A stretch of DNA of 62,113 nucleotides, taken from NCBI RefSeq assembly GCF_900099905.1, contig NZ_FNEE01000032.1:1-62113 (forward strand), given 5' to 3'. Source of the DNA: Mesorhizobium muleiense. GTDB taxonomy: Bacteria; Pseudomonadota; Alphaproteobacteria; Rhizobiales; Rhizobiaceae. Under the pieces are notes generated by a model. The model worked only from the letters and a program-made list of their open reading frames with translations, was not told where the DNA came from and ran no database searches. The stretch's first letter is position 1. The number at the start of each line of letters is the position of its first letter. The position numbers and the translations under genes were made by a program. Below are positions 22,426 through 32,100 of the stretch, piece after piece.

Positions 22426-24654
22426 CTAATCGTCCGTCAGCTTCGGCGTCTTGCCGTGCGGACGCTGCGGCGGAGCGCCGGCAAAGCCCGGACCGATGCC
22501 CTGCGGCGCGTCGTCGGGCACGCCTTCATTGGCGGCATGCTCCTTGTCGAACTTGATCACCGGCTCCATTTTCGCCAGCACGTCGTCGGCAAGCCAGCAC
22601 AGGCTCATATGGCCGTCGCCGAGATGCTTGACCGGCGGCACCTGCGTCTCGCAAAGATTGTCCGGCACCAGCTTCTTGTAGCCGCAGCGGGTCTGGAACG
22701 GGCAGCCGGTTGGCGGGTTCATCGCCGACGGAATGTCGCCCTCCAGCACGATGTGCTTCTTGATCACGCTGGTGTCGGCGATCGGGATCGCCGACAGCAG
22801 CGCCTCGGTATAGGGATGATAGGGCGGCGAAAAGATCTGGTCGGTCGTGCCCTGCTCGACGATATAGCCGAGATACATGACGACGACGCGGTCGGCGATG
22901 TAGCGCACCACCGACAGGTCGTGGCTGATGAACAGCATCGTCGTCTTGTTCTTGCGCTGGATGTCCATCAACAGCTCGGTCACCGCCGCCTGCACCGACA
23001 CGTCGAGCGCCGAGACCGGCTCGTCGGCCACCACCACCTTGGCATCGCCGGCAAAAGCCCGCGCCACGCCGATGCGCTGCTTCTGGCCGCCTGAAAGCTG
23101 GCGCGGCTTGCGGGTCTCGAACGCCCGCGGCAGCTTCACCAGGTCGAGCAGCTCCAGCATGCGCTTGCGGCGGTCGGCAACGGTGTTGCCGACATTGAAC
23201 TTTTCCAGCGTGCGGATGATCTGCGAGCCGACCGTATGGCTGGGATTGAGCGTGTCGAACGGATTCTGGAACACCATCTGGATCGACGACACCGTCTCGA
23301 CGCTGCGGTTCTCGACCCCGATCGACTGGATCTGCTGGTTGCCGAGCGTCACGCTGCCGGAGCTTGCCGTCTCCAGCCCGAGCAGCACCTTGGCCAGCGT
23401 CGACTTTCCGCAGCCGGACTCGCCGACGATGGCGACGGTCTCGGATTCGCGCGCCATGAACGAGATCGTCTCATTGGCCTTGACGACGCGGCCCTCGCTC
23501 GAGCCGAACACCTCGCTTCCGCCGACCTTGTAGTACTTTTTGAGATCCTCGATCTTGAGCACCGGCGCGCCGGGCTCGACGCGCTCGTTGACCTTCTTGG
23601 CGCCGGGCGGCAGCGCTTCCCAGTCGATCTCGTTGAAGCGCACGCAGCGCGAAAAATGGCCTTCATGGCCGTCGACCGCGATCATCGGGATTTCGGCGGC
23701 GTTGCAGACGCCCTCGACGAAATGGTGGCAGCGGGGGCCGAAATTGCAGCCCTTCGGCCGCTCGTGCGGCAGCGGCAATTGCCCCGGGATTGAGATCAGA
23801 GGCCGCGAATTCTTGTCGGCGCCAGGCAGCGGGATCGAGCGGAACAGGCCTTGCGTGTAGGGATGGCGCATCCGGTCGAAGACGTCCTTGATCTTGCCGG
23901 TCTCCACCGCTTCGCCCGAATACATCACCGTGATGCGGTCGCAGGTTTCCAGGATCAGGCCGAGATTGTGCGACACGAAGATCATCGAGGTGCCGAACTT
24001 CTCGCCGAGCCCCTTGACCAGGTCGACGATGCCGGCTTCGACCGTCACGTCGAGCGCCGTCGTCGGCTCGTCGAGCAAGAGCAGCGCCGGCTTCGACAGC
24101 AGCGCCATGGCGATGACGATGCGCTGTTGCTGGCCGCCGGAAAGCTGGTGCGGAAAGGAGCGCATCATGCGCTCGGGATCGGGCAGCCTGACCGAGCGCA
24201 CCATTTCCAGCGCGCGTTGATAAGCCTCTTCCTTCGACACCTTGTCGTGGATCAGCGGCACTTCCATCAGTTGCTGGCCGACCTTCATCGCCGGGTTCAG
24301 GCTGGCCATCGGCTCCTGGTAGATCATCGCGATCTTGTTGCCGCGGATGGCGCGCAGTTCCTCGTCGGACAGCTCGCCCATGTCCTTGCCCTGGAACTTT
24401 ATCCGGCCGCCGACGATCTTTCCGATGTTGGAGAGGTCGCGCATGATGCCGAGCGACACGGTCGACTTGCCGCAACCGGATTCGCCGACGATGCCCATCG
24501 CTTCGCCAGGCATGACCGTGCAGGAAAAATCCATGACGGCCGGTATCTCGCCCTTGCGGGTGAAGAAGGAGATCGACAGGTTCTCGATCTCGATGATCGG
24601 CCCATTGGTCGGCCCGTTGGTCGGCTTGGGGGGATTTCGAACTGCCTCATTCAT
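22426..24654 (-). CDS. Peptide-type ABC transporter ATP-binding protein, two ATPase domains fused
   Basis: 742 aa from the ATG at 24654 (MNEAVRNPPK), chosen for GGAG 7 bases upstream. Two complete ATPase units correspond to DppD plus DppF. First: GESGCGKSTVSLGI, LSGGQQQRIVIAMAL and LLLLDEPTTALDV. Second, from about residue 380: GESGCGKSTLAKVL, LSGGQKQRIGVARAF and VVVADEPVSALDV. Each ends with the cysteine-containing oligopeptide-type C-terminal motif (GCNFGPRC; GCPFQTRC). Last gene of the operon binding protein - permease - permease - ATPase, all on the minus strand. Confidence 0.94.
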   Translation of the reverse strand: MNEAVRNPPKPTNGPTNGPIIEIENLSISFFTRKGEIPAVMDFSCTVMPGEAMGIVGESGCGKSTVSLGIMRDLSNIGKIVGGRIKFQGKDMGELSDEELRAIRGNKIAMIYQEPMASLNPAMKVGQQLMEVPLIHDKVSKEEAYQRALEMVRSVRLPDPERMMRSFPHQLSGGQQQRIVIAMALLSKPALLLLDEPTTALDVTVEAGIVDLVKGLGEKFGTSMIFVSHNLGLILETCDRITVMYSGEAVETGKIKDVFDRMRHPYTQGLFRSIPLPGADKNSRPLISIPGQLPLPHERPKGCNFGPRCHHFVEGVCNAAEIPMIAVDGHEGHFSRCVRFNEIDWEALPPGAKKVNERVEPGAPVLKIEDLKKYYKVGGSEVFGSSEGRVVKANETISFMARESETVAIVGESGCGKSTLAKVLLGLETASSGSVTLGNQQIQSIGVENRSVETVSSIQMVFQNPFDTLNPSHTVGSQIIRTLEKFNVGNTVADRRKRMLELLDLVKLPRAFETRKPRQLSGGQKQRIGVARAFAGDAKVVVADEPVSALDVSVQAAVTELLMDIQRKNKTTMLFISHDLSVVRYIADRVVVMYLGYIVEQGTTDQIFSPPYHPYTEALLSAIPIADTSVIKKHIVLEGDIPSAMNPPTGCPFQTRCGYKKLVPDNLCETQVPPVKHLGDGHMSLCWLADDVLAKMEPVIKFDKEHAANEGVPDDAPQGIGPGFAGAPPQRPHGKTPKLTDD

Positions 24655-24704
24655 GGGTCGCTCCAATCCTGTTCTTTCAGCATATCGGGTCGAGAACCCG
24701 TCCA

Positions 24705-25862
24705 TCAATCTTTCATCGATTGCTCACGCAGCGAGTCGGCCAGCAGATTAAGGCCCAGCACGAACGACATCAGCGCGATCGTCGGCGGCAGCGCCGGATG
24801 GATGAAGGAGCGCAGCAGCCGGCTGGCATCCTTGATCGCGGTGCCCCAGTCCGGGCTCTCGGGCGCCAGCCCCAGGCCGAAATAGCCGAGCGTGCCGAGC
24901 AGGATCGTGGTGTAGCCGATACGCAGGCAAGCATCGACGATCAGCGGCCCGCGCGCATTGGGAAGTATCTCCCACAGCATGATGTACCAGGGCGATTCAC
25001 CGCGCGTCTGCGCCGCTGCCACATAGTCGCGCGTTTTGATGTCCATGACCAGGCCGCGCACGATGCGGAACACGCCGGGGCTGGAGGCGAACACCACCGC
25101 CACGAAGATGTTGAGCTGGTTGGGATCGATATGGATGATCCTGAACGGATCGGCATCGAAGACCAGGCCGGCATAGACCCAGCCGCCAATGATCAGCGTC
25201 AGCCCCAGGAGGATGTAAAGGCGGTCGGGCCGTTTCTTGTAGCGCGTCCAGAACAGCACGCTGAAGAAGATGATCGGGAACATGAAGAACAGGCCGGCCA
25301 TCGCATAGGGGATAGGTGTCTCCATGATGCCCGGCGTCACCAGGAGGTAGAACAGCAGGATCACCGGGAAGGCGAGCACCAGATTGGCGAGGAATGACAG
25401 CACCGTATCGATCCTGCCGCCATAATAGCCGGCCGGCAGGCCGAGCGTGATGCCGACCATCAGCGCAAACCCGGTCGCCGCCGGCGCGATGATCAGCACG
25501 ATCTGGCTGCCGTAGACCATGCGGCTGAACACGTCGCGGGCAAGCTTGTCGCCGCCGAACAGGTAGACTAGTCCCGATTGCGGCTCGACCGCGCCCGGCA
25601 GCGCGTCCTTCATGATCGGGATCTGGACAAGCGGATTGAAGGGCGAGACGGTCGACGCGAAGATCGCCGTGAACAGCCAGAACAGGCAGATGCCGACGCC
25701 GACGATGCCGACGCTGCTGTCGAAGAGCTGACCGTAGAGGCCAAGCCTCTTCTTGTAGGCGAAGCTCGCCCCCATCACCAGGACGAGAGCGATCCAGACC
25801 GGCCAGAAACGCGCAAGCACGCCAAGCACCACATTGAAGGCGCCGATATATTCAAGCTGCAT
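24705..25862 (-). CDS. Peptide-type ABC transporter permease (DppC-like)
   Basis: 385 aa, longer than the usual 280-300. The family core is clear: GGDKLARDVFSRMVYGSQIVL near residue 105, the coupling loop AAAQTRGESPWYIMLWEILPNARGPLI, and a C-terminal membrane helix pair. An extra block of about 65 residues between membrane helices (LFWTRYKKRPDRLYILLGLTL and FDADPFRIIHIDPNQLNIF) is additional to the standard fold. It follows the DppB-like gene by 12 bp and is the partner permease. Confidence 0.92.
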   Translation of the reverse strand: MQLEYIGAFNVVLGVLARFWPVWIALVLVMGASFAYKKRLGLYGQLFDSSVGIVGVGICLFWLFTAIFASTVSPFNPLVQIPIMKDALPGAVEPQSGLVYLFGGDKLARDVFSRMVYGSQIVLIIAPAATGFALMVGITLGLPAGYYGGRIDTVLSFLANLVLAFPVILLFYLLVTPGIMETPIPYAMAGLFFMFPIIFFSVLFWTRYKKRPDRLYILLGLTLIIGGWVYAGLVFDADPFRIIHIDPNQLNIFVAVVFASSPGVFRIVRGLVMDIKTRDYVAAAQTRGESPWYIMLWEILPNARGPLIVDACLRIGYTTILLGTLGYFGLGLAPESPDWGTAIKDASRLLRSFIHPALPPTIALMSFVLGLNLLADSLREQSMKD

Positions 25863-25874
25863 CCGCTCGATCCC

Positions 25875-26909
25875 CTATTGAACTCTGATACGCGGATTGA
25901 GAAACGCGTAGCCGACATCGGAAATGAGCTGCGTGATCAGGACGATGAACACCGAGACCAGGGAGCAGCCGAGCAAAAGATCGATATCGTTGTTGCCGGC
26001 CGCCTCGACCAGCGTGTAGCCAAACCCCTGGTAGCGGAACATCACCTCGACAATGACGACGCCGGTGAGCAGCCAGGGAAATTGCAGCATGATGACGGTG
26101 AATGGCGCGATCAGCGCGTTGCGCAGCGCGTGCTTGACCACGACGCTGCCGAAGGAGAGGCCCTTCAACCGGGCGGTGCGGATATATTGCTGCGTCATCA
26201 CCTCGACCATCGAGGCGCGGGTCATGCGGGCGATATAGCCGATGCCATAGATCGCCAGCGTCATCACAGGCAGCGTGAAATTGTAGAAGGTGATGCCGCG
26301 GCTGGCCGAAGCCGCCGAACCGTTCAGCAGGCCGAGCCATGAGGCGAAGATGACGGTGAAAATGACGCCCGACACATATTCGGGCGTCGCCGTCGAGGCA
26401 ATCGAGGCGACCGACAAGGTCCGGTCGGTTCGCGAGCCTTCGCGCATGCCGGCGAGGATGCCGATCAGCAGCGAGATCGGCACCATCACCACAAGCACCC
26501 AGAACATCAGGATTCCGGTAGCACCAAGGGCCGGGAATAGCTTCGACGCGACCGTCGTCTTGAACTTGGTCGAGCAGCCGAAGTCACCCTGCAGCACGCC
26601 GGAAAATGTCGGCTCGACAGGATCGTTGCAGAAGGAGAAACGTCGCGCCGGTTTGCCGGTTGCCGGGTCTGTGACCGGCTGTTTGGGCACGATACCCAGC
26701 CATTGGCCATAGCGGGAGAAGAAATTCTGGCGATAGCCATGGTTGACCAGCCAGCTTTCGAGCTGCTCGGCCGAGGTGTGCATTTCGGTCTGGCTGATTG
26801 CCAGCTTTTTCAGATTGGGATCGAGATTGATCAGGAAGAACACGACCATCGTCAGGCACAGCATCGTCAATGCCATGGTGCCGAGGCGTCGAAGGATGAA
26901 AGAAAGCAT
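25875..26909 (-). CDS. Peptide-type ABC transporter permease (DppB-like)
   Basis: 344 aa. MLSFILRRLGTMALTMLCLTMVVFFLINLDPN is the classic DppB/OppB first helix. The periplasmic stretch after it includes cysteines in FCNDP and GDFGCSTKF. The membrane core ends with the coupling loop RTARLKGLSFGSVVVKHALRNALIAP and DLLLGCSLVSVFIVLITQLISDVGYAFLNPRIR. It works with the DppC-like protein and the fused ATPase to import a peptide-like or opine-like solute. Confidence 0.94.
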   Translation of the reverse strand: MLSFILRRLGTMALTMLCLTMVVFFLINLDPNLKKLAISQTEMHTSAEQLESWLVNHGYRQNFFSRYGQWLGIVPKQPVTDPATGKPARRFSFCNDPVEPTFSGVLQGDFGCSTKFKTTVASKLFPALGATGILMFWVLVVMVPISLLIGILAGMREGSRTDRTLSVASIASTATPEYVSGVIFTVIFASWLGLLNGSAASASRGITFYNFTLPVMTLAIYGIGYIARMTRASMVEVMTQQYIRTARLKGLSFGSVVVKHALRNALIAPFTVIMLQFPWLLTGVVIVEVMFRYQGFGYTLVEAAGNNDIDLLLGCSLVSVFIVLITQLISDVGYAFLNPRIRVQ

Positions 26910-27095
26910 GGCGGTCCCCTGCCGGTCTGGTTGGGGTTGAGGCCGGCTTGGAGCCAGTTCAGCCGCAATCGGCAGAGCTGGCTGTCAAACGGACCCTCAG
27001 AATGCGATCAACCCTGTCTTATTGCACGCCATCTCCGAAGAGTCCGCGCTTTCTTGATGCGCCGACCTTCGGTTGTGGGATCATGCAAGGCGTGG

Positions 27096-27122
27096 GTGGA
27101 AGGGGCGAACCGCCCCTTCCAC
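27096..27122. other. Perfect 12-bp hairpin after the binding-protein gene
   Basis: GTGGAAGGGGCG and its reverse complement with a 3-base loop, 11 bases after the stop at 27134. There is no T-run after it on the minus strand, so it fits a transcript-stabilising hairpin between binding protein and permease better than a terminator. Confidence 0.65.
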
Positions 27123-27133
27123 GATCGATCCGA

Positions 27134-28789
27134 TCAGGCCTCCTCGTCGAGCCAGACCTTGCCGTAGTCGCGCTCGAAGGTCGGATGCATGCCGTAGTTC
27201 TTAACGGCAGCGACCGAATGGCTGTAGAGCTTGCGCCAGTAAGGCTGGATGATGATGCCGGAATCCTGCAGGATCTGCTCGATGTCCTTCATCATTTCCT
27301 TGCGCTTGGCGGGGTCGGCAACGGCGAGCGCCGCGTTGAGCTTGGCATCCCACTCGGGATTCGACCAGCCCGTCTCGTTCCAGGCTTCACCGGTGCGATA
27401 GCCGATCGCCAGAACCTGGACGCCGAGCGGCCGCATGTTCCAGTTGGTCATCGACAGCGGGTATTTGGTCCAGTCGTTCCAGAAGGTCGAACCCGGCAGC
27501 ACCGTACGCTTGACCTTGATGCCGGCGTCGCGCATCTGCGCGGCGATCGTATCGCCGGTATTCTTGTGCCAGTCTTCGTCGACCGTGATCAGCTCGTGCT
27601 CGAAATCGGCCTGACCGGCTTCCGCCATCAGCGCCTTCGCCTTGGCCGGATCGCGGGCAATCTTCGCCAGCTCGAAATATTCCGGATGGATCGGCGAGAC
27701 ATGGTGGTTTTCGGCGACAGTGCCGGCATTGCCACCGCCCAGCTGGAGCACGACAGCGTTGTCGACCGCGAGCTGCAGGGCGTTGCGGACCTTCTGATCG
27801 TCGTAAGGCTTGTTGGTCACATTGGTGCGGCAGACGATCGTCGAAGCGGTGACGACCTCGGACTTGACCAGGTCGACACCGTCGAGGATCGACACATAGT
27901 CGGCCGACGTCTCGAAGTTGGTATGGACCTCTCCGGATTCGAAGGCGCTGACCGTGGCCGCCGGATCGGTGCCGTAGTCGATGAACTCGATGCCGTCGAG
28001 AAAGACCTCGCCGTCCCACCACTTGTTGTCTTCGCGGCGCTTGTAGACGACTTTCTGGCCGACATCGTAGGAGACCAGTTCAAATGGGCCGGTGCCGATC
28101 GGGCAGGCTTTGAAATCGCCGCCCTTTTCGTCGAAGGTCTTGTGGACGACGAGACCGGGATAGTCGCACACGTTGGGGATGAGCGCGATATCCGGCGTGC
28201 TGAGCGTCAGCTTGATCGTGTGATCGTCGACCTTGGTGACGGCGCTCTCATCCAGCTTGTCGTCCTTGACCAGCGAGCCGAGGCGACCGGGCATGGAATT
28301 GCCTTCGGCTTTCTTGTCGCCCCAACGCTTGAAGTTGAAGATGACGTCGTCGGCGGTGAACGGATCGCCGTTGTTCCAGGTGACGCCCTTGCGCACATGC
28401 AGCGTGTATTCGGTGGCGTCGTCGTTGACGTCCCAGCTCTCGAGCAGGTAGGGGCGGAACGTGTATTCGTTTGTGTACTTGACCAACGGCTCGATCGCCT
28501 GGCGCTCGGCATTGGCGATTTCCGACCAGTCTGCCTTGCGCGGATCCTTCGGATCCTTGATCCACATAGCGACCTTCAGTATGCCGCCCTTCTTGCCCTG
28601 CACGTCCTGCGCTCTCGCCGGCGTCGGGTCGGCGAGGCCGAGCATTCCATAGGCCATCGCCGTGGACGCGCCGAAGACACTGGCCAAAGCGAGAAACTCG
28701 CGGCGATCGACACGTCCCGCCCTGGCTTCCTCGGCCATTGCATGGATGTGATCCGGAACGCGGTCGCCATTACTCTTGTAGATTGTCAT
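27134..28789 (-). CDS. ABC transporter substrate-binding protein, family 5 (peptide/opine type), probable Tat signal
   Basis: 551 aa. The first 60 residues have a long polar start and then RVDRREFLALASVFGASTAMA, a twin-arginine-like export signal, with cleavage near ARA-Q. The mature protein shows family 5 features: YTLHVRKGVTWNNGDPFTADDVIF (the SBP_bac_5 signature), GTGPFELVSYDVGQKVVYKR and VRNALQLAVDN. First gene of its operon; the 220-bp gap with a hairpin before the permeases would allow higher expression of the binding protein. The ligand cannot be told from sequence. Confidence 0.92.
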   Translation of the reverse strand: MTIYKSNGDRVPDHIHAMAEEARAGRVDRREFLALASVFGASTAMAYGMLGLADPTPARAQDVQGKKGGILKVAMWIKDPKDPRKADWSEIANAERQAIEPLVKYTNEYTFRPYLLESWDVNDDATEYTLHVRKGVTWNNGDPFTADDVIFNFKRWGDKKAEGNSMPGRLGSLVKDDKLDESAVTKVDDHTIKLTLSTPDIALIPNVCDYPGLVVHKTFDEKGGDFKACPIGTGPFELVSYDVGQKVVYKRREDNKWWDGEVFLDGIEFIDYGTDPAATVSAFESGEVHTNFETSADYVSILDGVDLVKSEVVTASTIVCRTNVTNKPYDDQKVRNALQLAVDNAVVLQLGGGNAGTVAENHHVSPIHPEYFELAKIARDPAKAKALMAEAGQADFEHELITVDEDWHKNTGDTIAAQMRDAGIKVKRTVLPGSTFWNDWTKYPLSMTNWNMRPLGVQVLAIGYRTGEAWNETGWSNPEWDAKLNAALAVADPAKRKEMMKDIEQILQDSGIIIQPYWRKLYSHSVAAVKNYGMHPTFERDYGKVWLDEEA

Positions 28790-29177
28790 CGAGAACTCCC
28801 ATTGTTGGCTTTCTGCCTTTTACCATTCCGCATCCGGGCCGTGATGTCAAAAACGGCACGGATTGGGAACATGCCAAGGAATGTGCAACTTTGGAAGGGA
28901 AGCAGTTCGCGTGATAACGACAGTCTTGGCGCAAAATTGCTATTGCCCGGCAGATTTCGTTCGAATCTCCGGCATCGATCAAACTGAGACATTCACTGCC
29001 GCGCCGCACGTCCGGTTGGCCGCGCAACGGACGCTGTAGCAGTTTGATTTTGCGCCGAAATCGATTTCGATTCTCGGGGTCATGCGCGAAGCTTTGCACC
29101 GCGCCGGCCGATCCGGATGAGTGCCGATATGGCGACGAGGGCTGTCGGATTGCCGGACCATTTCGCGCAGGCCGGCT
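28790..29177. other. Gene-free gap (388 bp) between ABC operon promoter and tamB 3' end
   Basis: No convincing gene was found on either strand. One hairpin is seen at 28948-28971 (CCGG and AGATT arms around a TCGTTCG loop). The region should hold the promoter for the binding protein gene and the end of the tamA-tamB transcript; I see no clear -35/-10 pair. Confidence 0.6.
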
Positions 29178-32100
29178 TCAGTACTCGCGTTCGTAGAAAA
29201 TGCCACCCTTGGCTTCGCCGGCATCGGTGGCTTCGCCGCGCAATTTGACGCCGCGGCCGACGTCGAGATCGATCGCCGCCTTGCCCGAACCCGGCTTGTC
29301 GCCCTTCTGGATCGTCACATAGGTGCGGTCGTTGAGATATTTGCCGGCCGAGACCGCGGTGCCGCCCTCCTCGTCGGTGACGACGTCGAGATCGTCGACG
29401 CCGATGGCGCTGCGCAGGTTCTGGAGCAGCGAGGTCGAGCCGCCGATGCCGGCCAGTTGCGCGGCGGCTTCGGCAAGCTGGGCGATCTGCAGCGGCGACA
29501 GGTTCGACATCGAGCGGCCGAAAATCAGTTGCGCCAGGACCTCGTCCTCTGGCAATGCCGGCACTGACGAGAAGTTGAATTTCGGATTGGTCGCCTCGCC
29601 CGACACCACGATGGTGACGGTGGTGCTGCTCGTCGTCGATGTCGCCGTGAGATTGAGATAGGGCACCAGCGACCCCGAAAAGCCGACCGTGCCTTCGGTG
29701 AAGGTCAGCCGCTTGGCCAGGATCGACAGCCGACCGCGCTGCAAGTCAAAGGTGCCGACCGCTTGCGGCGACGATGCCGGGCCGGTCAGCCGCAGCGAAC
29801 CGCCAAGCTCGGCATCGACGCCCCTGCCCTGGATGAAGATCTGGCTGGGCGCGTTGACCGTGACATCGAGGTTGAGGCCGCCACCACCGCTGCTGCTGCT
29901 CGCCGTCGCCGGACGCAACGCCTTGTCTTGCGCGCGCACGGCGGCCGGTGCGTTCTTGTGCCTGATGTTGAGCGCCGCCAGCGAGCCCGGCAACTTTTCG
30001 GGAACGGTGATGACGGTCTTGGCCAGGTTGATCGTACCCGAGATCAACGGCGCCGATGCGAGTGGCCCCTTGATGGTCAGGTCGCCGCCGAGATTGGCGG
30101 TGACCACCCTGCCGTCGGTGTAGCGACCGTCGACGAGCTTGACCGACAGGTCGGCCGGAAAGCCTTGCGCCGGATTGATGCCGACCGTGCCGCTGGCCGA
30201 CAGGCTGCCGCGCGTCGACAAATTGCCGGTCAGGCGGTTGATCCTGGCGACGCCATCGCCGATCGCCACATCGGCGGTGATGTCGTTGATTGCAAGTCCC
30301 GAGCGGGCATCGATCAGGCGGGCACCTGACGTGCGGACCGTGCCTGTGATCACCGGCGCCGTCGCCGGGCCGCGCACCTTCAGATTGACGTCGGCCGTGC
30401 CGCTCAACGACAGGCCTTGTGCGGCCAGTGTCCGGGTCAGGAAGGCGAACGGCACCTTGCCGGAAAAGTCGAGATCAAGCGTCGGCGTGCCTGATGTCGT
30501 CATCGTGCCGCCGCCCTTGAGGCCGAGACCGGCGGCATCGCTCATGTTGGCCTCGAAGGTCAGTCGGTTGCCGGAAAACGTGCCGGAGGACGAAACGCCC
30601 ATGCCGCCGAAACCGGCGCCGCGGGTCTGCGACGTCTGGACGCCTGCGGCGTCGACCTTGAAGGCGACGGCCGGATTGGCCGGCGCGCCCGTCACCTTCA
30701 CCGTGCCCGAGATCGAGCCGGCGGCATCGAGGCCGGGCGAGAAACTGTTGGCAAGCGATATCGGCACCCGCGCCAGCGTCGCGTTGAGATTGAGCGCCTC
30801 CCCGACCTTGCCCGAAACCGTCGCCGTGCCGCCGCCGAGGTTGAGTGCGAGCCTGTCCAGGCTGGTGGTGCCGTTGGCGATGGTGATGGTCGAGGTCTGG
30901 GCGATCGCCGCCTTGACGCCGCGCATCGTCGCCTGACCGGAGGCGAGCTCGACCGTCGTCGTGCCATTGGCGACCCTGACGCGGCCGGCTGCCTCGGCCG
31001 GAATGTCCTTGACGGTGGCGCCGCCGGAAAAGCCGGTCCAGTCGCCGTCGCGGGTCAGATCGACATCGATGCCGCGAACGACGGTGCCGCCGGAGGTGAC
31101 GCTGTCGGCACGGATTTTTCCGGAGATCACCGGTGCCGCGAGATAATTGCCGATCGATGCATCGATGGTCACCGTCTTCGCCGAAACATCGCCGCGTGTA
31201 ATCGAAGCGGTCGAAGCCTTGACGGTGACGCCAGGCGCATTGCCGGCCTTCGAGAAGACGATCGTGCCGCGGATGTCGCCTTCCGCCTTTTCCAGCGCAA
31301 GCGCTGCCAGCGGTCCGATGTCGGGCAGGTCGAGCGCCACGGTGCCTTCGGGCACGAACGCCTCGTCAAGCGCCAGGTCGCCTGATATCCGGTTCTTGCC
31401 GAGCGACAGCAAAAGCCCGTCGATGGCGCGCTTGCCGTCTGACGTCGCCAGCACGGCGCTGCCTTGCAGGGGCTGGCCCGCGACGTTTCCGGTCAGTTGG
31501 ACATTGGCCGCCGGGTTGGCGGCATCGGCCTTGCCGGTGGCGGTGAGGCTCAACCCGGTGATCTCGCGTTCGGCAACCGAAAGCCGCTCGCTGTTGACCG
31601 TCAGCGACAGGTCGGGCGCGGTGCTGGCGCCTTGCGCGTTCAGCGCAAAGGTGATGGCGCCGTTGGCGTCCCCTGACAGAAGCGAGATGTCGGCCAGCGC
31701 GCCCTTGATATCGACGGTGAGCTTGTTGTCGGCAAGGCTGGCCTGCCCGTCGGCGGTCAGCGCGCCGGACACCAGCCTGATCGCATCGGCGGTGACATTG
31801 CCATTGGCGTCGCGCTTCAGCGCGGCACTGAGTTCCGTCCGCTGCGCGAGCACGCCGCGCGCTGCCGCCGGCAGCGCCGCGGAAACGGCGTCGGTCTTGA
31901 GGTTGAGGTCGATGGCGCCGTCGGCCAGCGAGATCCTTCCATTGAAGCCGCTGTTCAGCGCGTCGCTCGTCACCGACCCGCTGTCGATGACAATGCCGTC
32001 GGTCGCCAGGCTGCCGGCGACTTGTGCCGTGATCTTGCCGGCGATCAGCGGCGCTATGGTCGGATTGTCCAGGCCGATCTTGTTTGCCGTCACCGTGCCG

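Noticed and set aside
27096..27122. Rho-independent terminator between binding protein and permease genes
   Set aside because: Strong stem but no T-run on the transcribed strand; kept only as a hairpin.
28948..28971. tRNA-like GTTCGAATC string
   Set aside because: The flanking bases do not form a T-arm or acceptor stem; it is a simple hairpin AGATT-loop-AATCT.
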